DNA from: Alicyclobacillaceae bacterium
Lineage (GTDB): Bacteria > Bacillota > Bacilli > Alicyclobacillales > Alicyclobacillaceae
Assembly: GCA_019683615.1 (NCBI GenBank)
Contig: JADGIC010000003.1
Coordinates: 1 to 48,587 of the forward strand
DNA length: 48,587 bases
Direction: 5' to 3'
Shown: positions 1-7,196 of the stretch, in pieces
Position numbering within the stretch: position 1 is the first letter of the stretch
Layout: every line of letters begins with the position of its first letter
Made by a program: the position numbers and the translations under genes
Notes under the pieces: model-generated
What the model saw: the letters and a program-made list of their open reading frames with translations, nothing else
Database searches by the model: none
Told to the model about the DNA's origin: nothing

Positions 1-22
1 GGAACGGGGGGACGACAGTTGA
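1..22 (+). CDS. C-terminal end of an upstream gene (possibly cas7)
   Basis: A reading frame enters from the left edge and ends at TGA 20-22 (last residues ERGDDS), overlapping the TTG start of cas4 as TTGA. In type I-C operons cas7 normally precedes cas4, so this may be its last codons. Six codons cannot identify the protein; the call rests only on gene order. Confidence 0.25.
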
Positions 23-1086
23 ATGTGCAACGACGGCGAAGCCCGCAGGGCGGTAGACTGTGTGAGCGGCCCCTGGGCATGACTGACGGGGATCCGGTTG
101 ACGCGCCGACGGATAGGCATATCGAAGTGGCCCCCGCCACTCCGGCCGGTGCAGGCGGTAAGCGTGGTCCGCGTGGCGGGGCGCGGAACACTTCCGGCGC
201 GACCTTGACTGCCATCTTGGCCGACGGAGAGCTGGGCCGCCGCACACCCGCGCCCGCCGGCGGGGATGGTGGTTGGGCGGACGACGACTGGGTCGCCATC
301 TCCGCGCTTCAGCACTACAGCTACTGCCCTCGTCAGTGTGGCCTGATCCACGTGGACCAGGTGTGGCTGGACAACTCCCACACGCTGCGGGGGACGTGGT
401 CGCACCAACGCGTCGACGACCAGCATGTGCAGTCGGCCCGCGGCCTTCGCATCGTCACCGCTCTCCCCGTGTGGTCGGAACGGCTGGGATTGGTCGGCAA
501 GTGTGACGCCGTGGAACTGCGGGACGGGGTGCCTTTCCCGGTGGAGTTCAAAATCGGCAGTCTTGATGGCGGACTGCGGGGTCACCGGCGTAATGGCCTG
601 AGGGACAGGGCGGACGACGGTCCGGCAGGCAAACTGGCCAGTGCCGTTGCGGGCGTTGCTGGCAATGGTCATGCCGGCGGTGTTCCGGGAGATTCTGCCG
701 CTGAAGGTGCCCATGTTGCGACGGGTGGCGCATCGGGGCACCGGTGCGCCCAATGGCGGTTGTATCGGCACGCGGACGTGCAGTTGGCCGCCCAGGCTCT
801 CTGCCTCGAGGAGATGTTCGGCGTGCCTGTGCGGGAGGGGGCGGTGTACCATGTGGCATCTCACCGGCGGCGGGCGGTCCGGATTGACGACGCGCTGCGG
901 GAGCGGGTGGCTGATCTTACACAGCGGGTTCGGGAGATGCTCCGGACCGGGACGGTGCCGCCGCCGGTGAACGACGCCCGCTGTGAGGCGTGTTCGCTGA
1001 AACCGGTTTGTGTGCCGGAAATCCCGGAGCAGGAGACCGATTGGGCTGCCTGGTTGGAATGGGAGGCGATCCCGCCGTGCGAGTGA
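19..1086 (+). CDS. cas4: CRISPR-associated Cas4 nuclease with an internal insertion
   Basis: Cas4 is a RecB-like Fe-S exonuclease that helps Cas1-Cas2 trim and orient new spacers. Visible family features are YCPRQC near residues 102-107 (first Fe-S cysteine), the metal-binding Asp in GKCDAVEL (D163), the VEFK motif (175-178), the QLAAQAL motif (from Q255) and the C-terminal cluster C322, C325, C331. Two oddities stand out. About 73 residues separate VEFK from the Gln motif, where Cas4 proteins usually have about ten; the extra stretch is Gly/Ala/Arg-rich. There is also an N-terminal extension of about 95 low-complexity residues if TTG 19 is used (GGGGGGA lies six bases upstream); ATG 79 is an alternative. 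The frame stays open, and the stop overlaps the cas1 start. Identity as Cas4 is sure; whether it is active is not. Confidence 0.88.
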   Translation: MNVQRRRSPQGGRLCERPLGMTDGDPVDAPTDRHIEVAPATPAGAGGKRGPRGGARNTSGATLTAILADGELGRRTPAPAGGDGGWADDDWVAISALQHYSYCPRQCGLIHVDQVWLDNSHTLRGTWSHQRVDDQHVQSARGLRIVTALPVWSERLGLVGKCDAVELRDGVPFPVEFKIGSLDGGLRGHRRNGLRDRADDGPAGKLASAVAGVAGNGHAGGVPGDSAAEGAHVATGGASGHRCAQWRLYRHADVQLAAQALCLEEMFGVPVREGAVYHVASHRRRAVRIDDALRERVADLTQRVREMLRTGTVPPPVNDARCEACSLKPVCVPEIPEQETDWAAWLEWEAIPPCE

Positions 1087-2114
1087 TATCCCAAACCCTC
1101 TATGTGCAACAGGATGGCGCCGTGTTGCGGTTGGACCATGACACCGTCGTGATCGCCCGGGAGAACCAGGGGGCGGTGCGCATCCCGCTGCACCACGTGC
1201 AGTCCATCGTGGCTCTGGGGCGGGTGTCCATGACTTCGCCGCTCTTGGAGCGCTGTGCCCGGGACGGGCGGAGCGTGGTAAGGATGGATGGGCGGGGCCG
1301 CTTTCTGTACCGGTTGCAGGGCCCGGTGTCCGGCAACGTTCTGTTGCGGACGGCGCAACACCGGTTGTTGGGCGAGCCTCATCTGCAGGTGCCGTTGATT
1401 CAAGCGTTCATCGCCGGTAAGCTGCACAATGGTCGGCAGAATCTGCTGCGCGCGGCGCGGGACCGGGCGGATGAGCGGGTGGCGGATCGGCTGCGCCAGG
1501 CTGCGACGGAGATGGGGCGCGATTTGCGCCGGCTGCCTGCCATCCTCGATGCCGACGTGCTGCGCGGCGTCGAAGGCGTCAACGCGCGCCGCTACTTCGC
1601 CTGCTTCCCGGACATGCTGTCCGCTCAGGTGGAAGCGGACTTGGAGCCGTCGGGCAGATCCCGCCGCCCTCCGCGCGACCCGGTGAATGCCGTCCTCTCT
1701 CTGTTGTACGGGCTGCTGCGCCACGACGTGATGGGTGCGCTGGAGAGCGTGGGGCTCGATCCGCAGGTGGGTTTCCTGCACACGGTGCGGCCGGGGCGGC
1801 CGGGCCTGGCGCTCGATTTAATGGAGGAGTTCCGGCCGGTGCTGGCGGACCGGGTTGCGCTGACGTTGTTCAACCGGCGGCAGTTGCGGGGGGACGATTT
1901 TGAGGCACTGCCGGGCGGGGCGGTGACGCTGACGGAGCGAGCCCGGCGGTTGGTGATTGAGGCGTACCAGGACCGCAAGCAGGCCGAGGTGGAACACGTG
2001 CAGCTGAAGTCCCACATCCCGCTTGGCCACGCGTTGCTGGTGCAGGCACAGTTGTTGGCGCGCGCCATTCGGCGCGAAGGGCGCGGCTACGTGCCGTATT
2101 TCCAGCGCGGCTGA
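1077..2114 (+). CDS. cas1: CRISPR-associated endonuclease Cas1 (type I-C-like)
   Basis: Cas1 is the integrase of CRISPR adaptation, acting as a Cas1-Cas2 complex that inserts spacers into the array. At 345 residues it matches the usual type I-C length. Conserved metal-binding positions are visible: E166 in GVEGVNARRYF, H235 in GFLHTVRPGRPG, and the acidic cluster from D247 in LDLMEEFRP. The start chosen is GTG 1077, which has GGGAGG about ten bases upstream and gives the usual family beginning (VRVISQTLYV); it overlaps the end of cas4 by ten bases, indicating translational coupling. Longer upstream starts would run deep into cas4. Subtype is inferred from the cas4-cas1-cas2 order and sequence style. 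Confidence 0.95.
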   Translation: MRVISQTLYVQQDGAVLRLDHDTVVIARENQGAVRIPLHHVQSIVALGRVSMTSPLLERCARDGRSVVRMDGRGRFLYRLQGPVSGNVLLRTAQHRLLGEPHLQVPLIQAFIAGKLHNGRQNLLRAARDRADERVADRLRQAATEMGRDLRRLPAILDADVLRGVEGVNARRYFACFPDMLSAQVEADLEPSGRSRRPPRDPVNAVLSLLYGLLRHDVMGALESVGLDPQVGFLHTVRPGRPGLALDLMEEFRPVLADRVALTLFNRRQLRGDDFEALPGGAVTLTERARRLVIEAYQDRKQAEVEHVQLKSHIPLGHALLVQAQLLARAIRREGRGYVPYFQRG

Positions 2115-2148
2115 AGGTTCGCCGCGGCTCGGGAGGGGAGGGAGTGTC

Positions 2149-2439
2149 GTGAACCTGGTTGTGGCCTACGACATCAGCACGGACAGCAAGGCCGGCGAGA
2201 AGCGGTTGCGAAAAGTCGCCCAGATCTGCCAATCGTTCGGCCAGCGTGTGCAAAAATCGGTGTTCGAGTGCGTTGTCGACGAGGCGGGCTACCTGGAACT
2301 CATCCGCCGCCTGCAGGACGTCGTCCACCCCCGTGAGGACAGCGTCCGCATCTACCGGGTGCACGACTTCTCCCGCAAGACGGTGGCTTCGCTCGGGCGC
2401 GAGGCGCGCATCGACTTCGACCGGCCGCTGATCGTCTGA
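2149..2439 (+). CDS. cas2: CRISPR-associated Cas2
   Basis: Cas2 is the small ferredoxin-fold partner of Cas1 in spacer integration. The protein is 96 residues, the standard size, beginning MNLVVAYDISTD with the conserved Asp at position 8 after the first beta strand, and containing the typical QKSVFEC segment and a C-terminal beta strand. GTG 2149 is preferred because GGGAGGGGAGGGA lies just upstream; the longer open frame would overlap cas1. It is the last gene of the cas operon, 34 bases after cas1. No CRISPR repeat is visible after it, so the array must lie elsewhere (for example upstream of this window) or be missing. Confidence 0.95.
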   Translation: MNLVVAYDISTDSKAGEKRLRKVAQICQSFGQRVQKSVFECVVDEAGYLELIRRLQDVVHPREDSVRIYRVHDFSRKTVASLGREARIDFDRPLIV

Positions 2440-2443
2440 ACCG

Positions 2444-2466
2444 GCCCGGCCGCACCCAGGCCGGGC
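2444..2466. terminator. GC hairpin between convergent cas2 and the next gene
   Basis: Perfect 8-bp stem GCCCGGCC/GGCCGGGC with a 7-base loop directly after the cas2 stop. No T-tract follows on either strand, so it is only a possible transcription barrier between convergent genes. Confidence 0.35.
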
Positions 2467-2528
2467 GGCCATCGCTGAGACGCAGCACGGCCGTGGCCGT
2501 GGCAGTGGGGCGCCGCCGTCAACGCCCG

Positions 2529-2990
2529 TCACCGCCGTTTCTTGCCGCCGTGAAACACCAGACGCACGTGGTCCAGCCCGTGCTTCTCAAATTCCTGGTC
2601 GTACTGCTCTTTCCGGCGCCACAGGCGCATCTCCAGCTCCTTCGTCAATTCCTGCTCCGGGCCCGCAGTGGTCATCACGTCGCGGTACGCCAAGTGGTAG
2701 GAGAGCACGTCCCAGAACGTCTCCTCGTCGTACTCGTCGACAATCGGGAACAGGTCCTCCTCCATCCGCTGGTTTGCGTGGTAGCCGCCGCACTCGTCGC
2801 AGTACTCAACCCAATCCTGCGCGCCGAACTGTCCGGCCAGCGAGTAGATGTAGTCTGCCACATCGCGTACTTCCTTGCGCCGTTCTTCATCCAGCGAGCT
2901 GCCGTTCAGGATCCACTCGCCAAGAAAGACGAGAACCAAGAGTCTCCGGTACTGGTCTTCCGTCAGTTGAATGGAATGTTCGCTTGCCAC
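2529..2990 (-). CDS. conserved acidic protein of unknown function
   Basis: I do not recognise a named domain. The protein has 153 residues, is rich in Glu/Asp and aromatic residues, and looks soluble and helical; no signal peptide or membrane segment is visible. It has a DWVEYCDECGGYHANQR segment with two cysteines (CxxC) that could be a partial metal site, but no second pair. The C-terminus is basic (HGGKKRR). GTG 2990 is preceded by GAGGTG at suitable spacing. It is convergent with cas2 and occupies the place where a type I-C array often lies. Similar small hypothetical proteins occur widely, so a link to CRISPR is not supported beyond position. Confidence 0.75.
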   Translation of the reverse strand: MASEHSIQLTEDQYRRLLVLVFLGEWILNGSSLDEERRKEVRDVADYIYSLAGQFGAQDWVEYCDECGGYHANQRMEEDLFPIVDEYDEETFWDVLSYHLAYRDVMTTAGPEQELTKELEMRLWRRKEQYDQEFEKHGLDHVRLVFHGGKKRR

Positions 2991-3097
2991 TGGCCAGTCA
3001 CCTCAGTCCATGTCCGCGCGTGGTCTCTGACGGGGTCCGCCCGTCACAGGCGGATCGCGGCGGCTTTTGCCCGGCCGGTGGGACCGGGAGCGCCCCA

Positions 3098-3409
3098 TCA
3101 ATGAATCCAGCGATCCGCCCACCGCTGCACCGCGTCCATCACGGGCTCGAGGTCGCGCCCCTTGTCCGTCAGCTCGTATTCAATCCGGACGGGCGTCTCC
3201 GGGTACACGTGGCGCGCGACGATACCTGCCGCCTCCAGCTCCCGCAGCCGTTCCGCCAGCATGCGGTCACTGATCTGCGGAATCATCGCAGATATGTCGG
3301 AAAACCGTTTGCGCCCCTTGGTCATCACCCGGATGATGAGTCCCGTCCAGCGTTTGCCCAACAGTTCAAAGGCGGACTCAAACTTGGGACAAAGCTTCGT
3401 GTCGTCCAC
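3098..3409 (-). CDS. HxlR-family transcriptional regulator, YodB/CatR-like
   Basis: A 103-residue winged-helix repressor of the HxlR family. It has the family pattern CPKFESAFELLGKRW at the N-terminus, then the DNA-binding helix region around ISDRMLAERLRELE and the wing ending RIEYELTDKG. The arrangement closely follows B. subtilis YodB, a redox sensor for quinones, diamide and electrophiles whose single N-terminal cysteine is the switch; here C7 is in the same place. GTG 3409 is chosen because GGAGGTGATC sits five bases upstream; an ATG at 3430 would place that ribosome-binding site inside the gene. It is divergent from yceI, whose promoter region carries inverted repeats that could be its operator. 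Sensing function is by homology. Confidence 0.88.
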   Translation of the reverse strand: MDDTKLCPKFESAFELLGKRWTGLIIRVMTKGRKRFSDISAMIPQISDRMLAERLRELEAAGIVARHVYPETPVRIEYELTDKGRDLEPVMDAVQRWADRWIH

Positions 3410-3498
3410 ATGATCACCTCCGCCTTGCATCCATTATAGGCCGACCGCCCGGCAATGTCATGGCGTATCGTTCCGGAGGCGCGGAGGCAAGCTGACGC

Positions 3499-3527
3499 TT
3501 GACAGACGCGCAGGGCCAGTGCATACT
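3499..3527 (+). promoter_or_regulatory. sigma-A type promoter of yceI
   Basis: TTGACA at 3499-3504 (perfect -35), a 17-base spacer, then CATACT at 3522-3527 (4 of 6 matches to TATAAT). It points toward the YceI gene, leaving a leader of about 60 bases. Confidence 0.65.
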
Positions 3528-3534
3528 GTACGCG

Positions 3535-3577
3535 TATAACTCAAAAATATTTAGCGAGTATCAATCGGTAAGTTATA
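3535..3577. promoter_or_regulatory. candidate HxlR operator: 7-bp inverted repeat
   Basis: TATAACT at 3535-3541 and AGTTATA at 3571-3577 form a perfect 7-bp inverted repeat 29 bases apart, in an AT-rich island just downstream of the yceI promoter. A shorter pair, ACTC 3539-3542 and GAGT 3556-3559, is nested within. Location between a YodB-like regulator and its divergent neighbour suggests repressor binding; this is inference. Confidence 0.45.
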
Positions 3578-3593
3578 AGGGAGGGACTGGAAC

Positions 3594-4130
3594 ATGGCGA
3601 AGGCGAAATGGGCTCTCGACGCGGCGCACAGCAGCTTGGATTTTTCGGTGCGCCACATGATGATTACGAACGTGCGCGGGACGTTTCACAAGTTTGACGC
3701 GACGATTGAGGCAGACCCGGATGACCTGACCGATGCGAAAATCGAATTCACGGTCGATCTCGCCAGCGTCGACACGAACAACGCGGACCGCGATGCGCAC
3801 CTGCGCTCGGCGGATTTCTTCGACGTGGAGCACCACCCCAATATGACGTTCAAGGCCACGCGGATTGTGAAAAAGGGCGACGCTCAGTACGATGTGACGG
3901 GCGATCTGAGCATCCGCGGCGTGACAAAACCGGTGACATTTCAGGTGACATATGAAGGCGGTGGAAAGGACCCTTGGGGCAATGAGCGGGTCGGCTTCAC
4001 CGGCCAAGGCGTGATCAACCGCAGCGAGTTTGGGCTGACCTGGAATGCGGCGTTGGAAACGGGCGGCGTGCTGGTGGCGGATCAGGTGAAAGTCAGCTTC
4101 GACATTCAGGCGACCAAGCAGGCCGGGTGA
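3594..4130 (+). CDS. YceI-family lipocalin-like protein
   Basis: A 178-residue YceI domain protein. This beta-barrel family binds polyprenoid-like or other hydrophobic molecules and is often linked to stress responses. Typical features are ALDAAHSSLDFSVRHM at the start, DVEHHPNMTFKAT in the middle, GDLSIRGVTKPV, and GFTGQGVINRSEFGLTW near the end. No signal peptide is seen, so it should be cytoplasmic, as in many Gram-positive relatives. ATG 3594 follows GGAGGGACTGGAAC. It overlaps the next gene by GTGA. The divergent HxlR gene and the promoter-proximal inverted repeat suggest redox or electrophile control. Confidence 0.93.
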   Translation: MAKAKWALDAAHSSLDFSVRHMMITNVRGTFHKFDATIEADPDDLTDAKIEFTVDLASVDTNNADRDAHLRSADFFDVEHHPNMTFKATRIVKKGDAQYDVTGDLSIRGVTKPVTFQVTYEGGGKDPWGNERVGFTGQGVINRSEFGLTWNAALETGGVLVADQVKVSFDIQATKQAG

Positions 4131-5116
4131 GCCTGGGCTTGGCCGACGGGATGAAGGTGCGCAGCCGCTTCGCGCCGAGCCCCACCGGCCGGCTGCACTT
4201 GGGCAACGCGTGGACCGCACTCATGGCCTGGCTGGATGCCCGTCAGCGCGGCGGTTCGTTTGTTTGGCGGCTGGAGGATTTGGATCCGGCGAGGTCGCGC
4301 GAGGAATATGCGGAAGCGGCGATGGCGGATCTGCGGTGGCTGGGGTTAGATTGGGACGAGGGGCCGGATGTGGGCGGCCCCTTTTCGCCGTACCGGCAAA
4401 GCGCGCGGATGGAACTGTATGCGGCGGCCCTGGCGGATCTGCGCGAACAGGGTCGCCTGTACCCCTGCTTCTGCAGCCGCGCCGAGCTGATGGCGGTGGC
4501 GAGTGCGCCGCACGGACTGCATCTGGAAGGGCCGGTCTACCCGGGTACGTGCCGCCGCTTGGACGCCCGCGAACGGGCGGAGCGGGCGCAACGCAAGCCG
4601 CCGTCCATCCGTTTCATGCTTCCTCGCGATCCGGTCGTCTTCCACGACCTTGCGGCGGGACCGCAGTGCTTTCCGCCCGGGGCGGGGGGCGACTTCATCG
4701 TGAAGCGGGCGGACGGCGTGTTCGCCTACCAGTTGGCGTGTGTCGTCGACGATGCGGCCATGGGTATCACGCACGTCGTGCGCGGGTTTGACCTGTTGGA
4801 TTCCACACCGCGGCAGATTCATTTGTACCGGGCGCTGGGTTGGCGGGTACCGTGGTTTGCGCACGTGCCGTTGCTGCTGGGCACGGGCGGAGAGCGGCTG
4901 TCCAAGCGGGATCGGTCGGTGGAATTGGCTTCCTTGCGCATGCGAGGGATTCGTCCGGAACAAGTCGTGGGGTGTCTGGCGTTGCTGGCGGGATTGACAG
5001 ACCGCCCGGAGCCCGTGCGAGCCAGGGACCTCGTGGGACGCCTGCAGTTACCGCGCTTGCCCAAAGGGCAAGTGGCGCTGAATGAACCGGTGCGAAAGGC
5101 GCTCGGCTTACACTGA
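4127..5116 (+). CDS. gluQ: glutamyl-queuosine tRNA(Asp) synthetase (GluQ-RS)
   Basis: A truncated GluRS paralogue that attaches glutamate to queuosine in tRNA-Asp. It keeps the catalytic half of a class I synthetase: RFAPSPTGRLHLGN (HIGH motif, near residues 14-27), the cysteine set YPCFCSRAE plus YPGTC typical of the zinc site in GluQ-RS, the VVRGFDLLDST segment, and the KMSKS equivalent RLSKRDRS. The anticodon-binding half is absent, as expected at 329 residues. GTG 4127 overlaps the yceI stop (GTGA); ATG 4151 gives a start closer to the family norm and is equally possible. It forms an operon with yceI. Confidence 0.92.
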   Translation: MSLGLADGMKVRSRFAPSPTGRLHLGNAWTALMAWLDARQRGGSFVWRLEDLDPARSREEYAEAAMADLRWLGLDWDEGPDVGGPFSPYRQSARMELYAAALADLREQGRLYPCFCSRAELMAVASAPHGLHLEGPVYPGTCRRLDARERAERAQRKPPSIRFMLPRDPVVFHDLAAGPQCFPPGAGGDFIVKRADGVFAYQLACVVDDAAMGITHVVRGFDLLDSTPRQIHLYRALGWRVPWFAHVPLLLGTGGERLSKRDRSVELASLRMRGIRPEQVVGCLALLAGLTDRPEPVRARDLVGRLQLPRLPKGQVALNEPVRKALGLH

Positions 5117-5189
5117 CGGGCGCGAGGTCCCCGCTGCGCACGGCGGCCGTGTGGACGGCCATGGGCGGCGATGATGGCCGGAGACGGGC

Positions 5190-5219
5190 TTAACCGCCGT
5201 AGAATTAACCGCCGTAGAA
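5190..5219. repeat. 15-bp perfect tandem duplication at a gene end
   Basis: The unit TTAACCGCCGTAGAA occurs at 5190-5204 and again at 5205-5219. On the minus strand it encodes the last four residues (FYGG) and the stop of the flavin reductase, so the last codons and stop are duplicated back to back. Confidence 0.9.
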
Positions 5220-5681
5220 CAATCCCGTTTCGCGCAGAGTCAGCGGATCGCCGGTGCGGTGCACGCCTGCGTCGACCACTTCGCCGACCACCAGCACGTG
5301 GTCGCCGCGGTCAATGACGTCGGTGACTTTGCACTCGAACCAGGACAGCGCGTCTTTCAAGATGGGGCTGCCGGTCGTCGCCGTGTAGAACTCGACGTCA
5401 CCGAATTTGTTCCCGACCCGGGAGACCGGCTTGAAGAAGTGAAACGCCAGGTCCTTCTGCCCTGTCTCAAGGACGTTCACGGAAAACACGCGGCTCTCGA
5501 GAATCCCGTCGCAGGAGCTGGTGCCTTTTTTGACGCCAATCGCGACCAGCGGCGGCGAGAACGAGGTCTGCGTCACCCAGTTGCCGGCGAACGCGTTGAC
5601 GTCGTCGCCGACCTTCGTGCCAATCACGTACAGGCCGTATGTAATGCCCCGCAGTGCTGTCTTTTTCGCTTGTTCGTCCAT
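5205..5681 (-). CDS. flavin reductase domain (FMN-binding split barrel) protein
   Basis: A 158-residue protein of the flavin reductase-like family, which binds FMN and uses NAD(P)H to supply reduced flavin or acts as a small oxidoreductase. Family pattern: TYGLYVIGTKVGDDVNAFAGNW, then QTSFSPPLVAIGVKKGT, then FSVNVLETGQ, and the FECKV ... GDHVLVVGEVVDAG strand pair near the end. ATG 5681 is preferred over GTG 5690 because AAGGAG sits eight bases before it. The substrate cannot be told. The gene ends in a 15-bp tandem duplication that repeats FYGG and the stop codon. Confidence 0.9.
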   Translation of the reverse strand: MDEQAKKTALRGITYGLYVIGTKVGDDVNAFAGNWVTQTSFSPPLVAIGVKKGTSSCDGILESRVFSVNVLETGQKDLAFHFFKPVSRVGNKFGDVEFYTATTGSPILKDALSWFECKVTDVIDRGDHVLVVGEVVDAGVHRTGDPLTLRETGLFYGG

Positions 5682-5788
5682 GGTTTTCACTCCTTGGCCA
5701 CGGCTTCGGGGGGCGCGGCAGGGCTGTTCGCACCCGCTTCAGCCACCCACCTATCCTATTGTGACCGAATCGCTCCGGACCGTCAAAT

Positions 5789-7177
5789 TCAGCGGGCCGG
5801 TTTGTTCGCCAGAGGAACCGAGAACGTCATCGCTGTGCCTGCTCCCGGTTGGCTTTTGGCGGACACGTGGCCGCCGTACATCTCCACCAGTTCCTTGACG
5901 ATGGCCAGGCCCAACCCGGTGCCTCCCTGTCGCCGGCTGCGCGCTTTGTCGACTCGGTAGAACCGCTCGAAGATATGTGGCAGGTCTTCGGGGGGAATGC
6001 CCTCGCCCGTGTCTTCGACGACAACCTCTGCCATGGGGCCGGCGCGCCGGGCCCGGATGGTCACCCGCCCGCCGGGCGGTGTGTGTTTGATGGCGTTGTC
6101 GACCAGGTTGATGAGCACCCGTTTGAGGTGGTCTGCCGCCACGGCCACGTACAAATCCGGCTCCGCTTGTTGTTGAATCGTCAGTTGGGCGTTCAGCGGT
6201 GCGTACGTGTCGACCGCTTCGTCGACCGCCTGGTTCAGGGAACACCGCGTTTCCAGGTCGACCCGCTCCGTCTCCAGGCTGGCCAACGTCAGCAGGTCGT
6301 TGGCCAAATCGCGCAAGCGCGCCGATTCTTTTTGGATGACGCGGATGGCCTGGTCCAACACTTCGGGATCGTGTTTGCCCCAGCGGGCGAGCAAGGACGC
6401 GTAGCCTTGGATGGTTGTCAAGGGGGTGCGAATCTCGTGGGAGGCGTCTGCGACAAACCGGCTCTGCTGGGTGAACGAACGCTCTATCCGATCCAGCATG
6501 CGGTTGAAGGTGACCGCCAAGCGCGCAATTTCGTCCCGCCCGCTCGGCACGTCGACACGCTCGTCGAGGTGGTTGGCTTCAATCCGGTCGACCAGCGCAA
6601 TCATGCGGTTGATGGGACGCACCGCCCAGGTGGAGACCAGGTAGCCGCCGAGGGCGGCCAGCACCGCCGCACCCAACGATCCCAACAGCAACACGGTCAG
6701 CAGGGTGTGCACGTACTCCCGAAGGTTGCTGACGTCGGCGACGACCAGAATGAAACCGCCGACGTCCCCAAACGGCGAGACCAGCGGGACCGAGCTGCTC
6801 ATGTACGTCCCGGCGGGCGATTGGATGAGCTGCGTCTGGGGCTGGAGTGCCGGGTGGAACGCTTGCAGGGCGGCCTGCAGAGGGACATCCCCGGCCTCCG
6901 AGACGACTCGTTGCCCGGACGCGTCCAGGAGAGCGAGCGATTGCCCGTGCTGCACGAGGCTGTTGAGGCGGGCGAACAGGCGAAAGGTGTCGGGCCCGGC
7001 GAACCCGATGCCCAACCCGCGCGTCAGGCTTTGTGCGACCGAGATGGCCTTGCTGGTCAACATGCCGGCCTCTGCGCCGAAGATGTGGCGGTACACCGTC
7101 AAGTAGATGAAGCCGTCCAGCACAAACAGGATGGTGCACAGGACGACGCAGGTCAGCAACGCGATTTTCAGCCTCAT
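5789..7177 (-). CDS. sensor histidine kinase (HAMP, EnvZ/CssS type)
   Basis: A 462-residue membrane sensor kinase. Residues 7-27 form a first membrane helix, an extracytoplasmic sensor region of about 130 residues follows, a second helix lies at about 158-181, then a HAMP linker (WAVRPINRMIALVDRIEANHL), the dimerisation helix with phospho-acceptor H247 in ADASHEIRTPL, and an ATPase domain with the N-box LINLVDNAIKHTPPGG and G-boxes VEDTGEGIPPEDL and GTGLGLAIVKEL. It follows the response regulator on the same strand with a 19-base gap. The signal is unknown; the divergent exporter and nearby HtrA suggest envelope or secretion stress, as with CssRS in B. subtilis. Confidence 0.95.
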   Translation of the reverse strand: MRLKIALLTCVVLCTILFVLDGFIYLTVYRHIFGAEAGMLTSKAISVAQSLTRGLGIGFAGPDTFRLFARLNSLVQHGQSLALLDASGQRVVSEAGDVPLQAALQAFHPALQPQTQLIQSPAGTYMSSSVPLVSPFGDVGGFILVVADVSNLREYVHTLLTVLLLGSLGAAVLAALGGYLVSTWAVRPINRMIALVDRIEANHLDERVDVPSGRDEIARLAVTFNRMLDRIERSFTQQSRFVADASHEIRTPLTTIQGYASLLARWGKHDPEVLDQAIRVIQKESARLRDLANDLLTLASLETERVDLETRCSLNQAVDEAVDTYAPLNAQLTIQQQAEPDLYVAVAADHLKRVLINLVDNAIKHTPPGGRVTIRARRAGPMAEVVVEDTGEGIPPEDLPHIFERFYRVDKARSRRQGGTGLGLAIVKELVEMYGGHVSAKSQPGAGTAMTFSVPLANKPAR

Positions 7178-7196
7178 CGCTCATCCAGCTTCCCGG

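Noticed and set aside
548-859. 103-residue minus-strand gene inside cas4
   Set aside because: It has no recognisable start region or domain; kept only as a hint in the Cas4 insertion finding.
2440-3100. CRISPR array after cas2
   Set aside because: No evenly spaced direct repeats of about 30 bases are present; only a hairpin and a coding gene.
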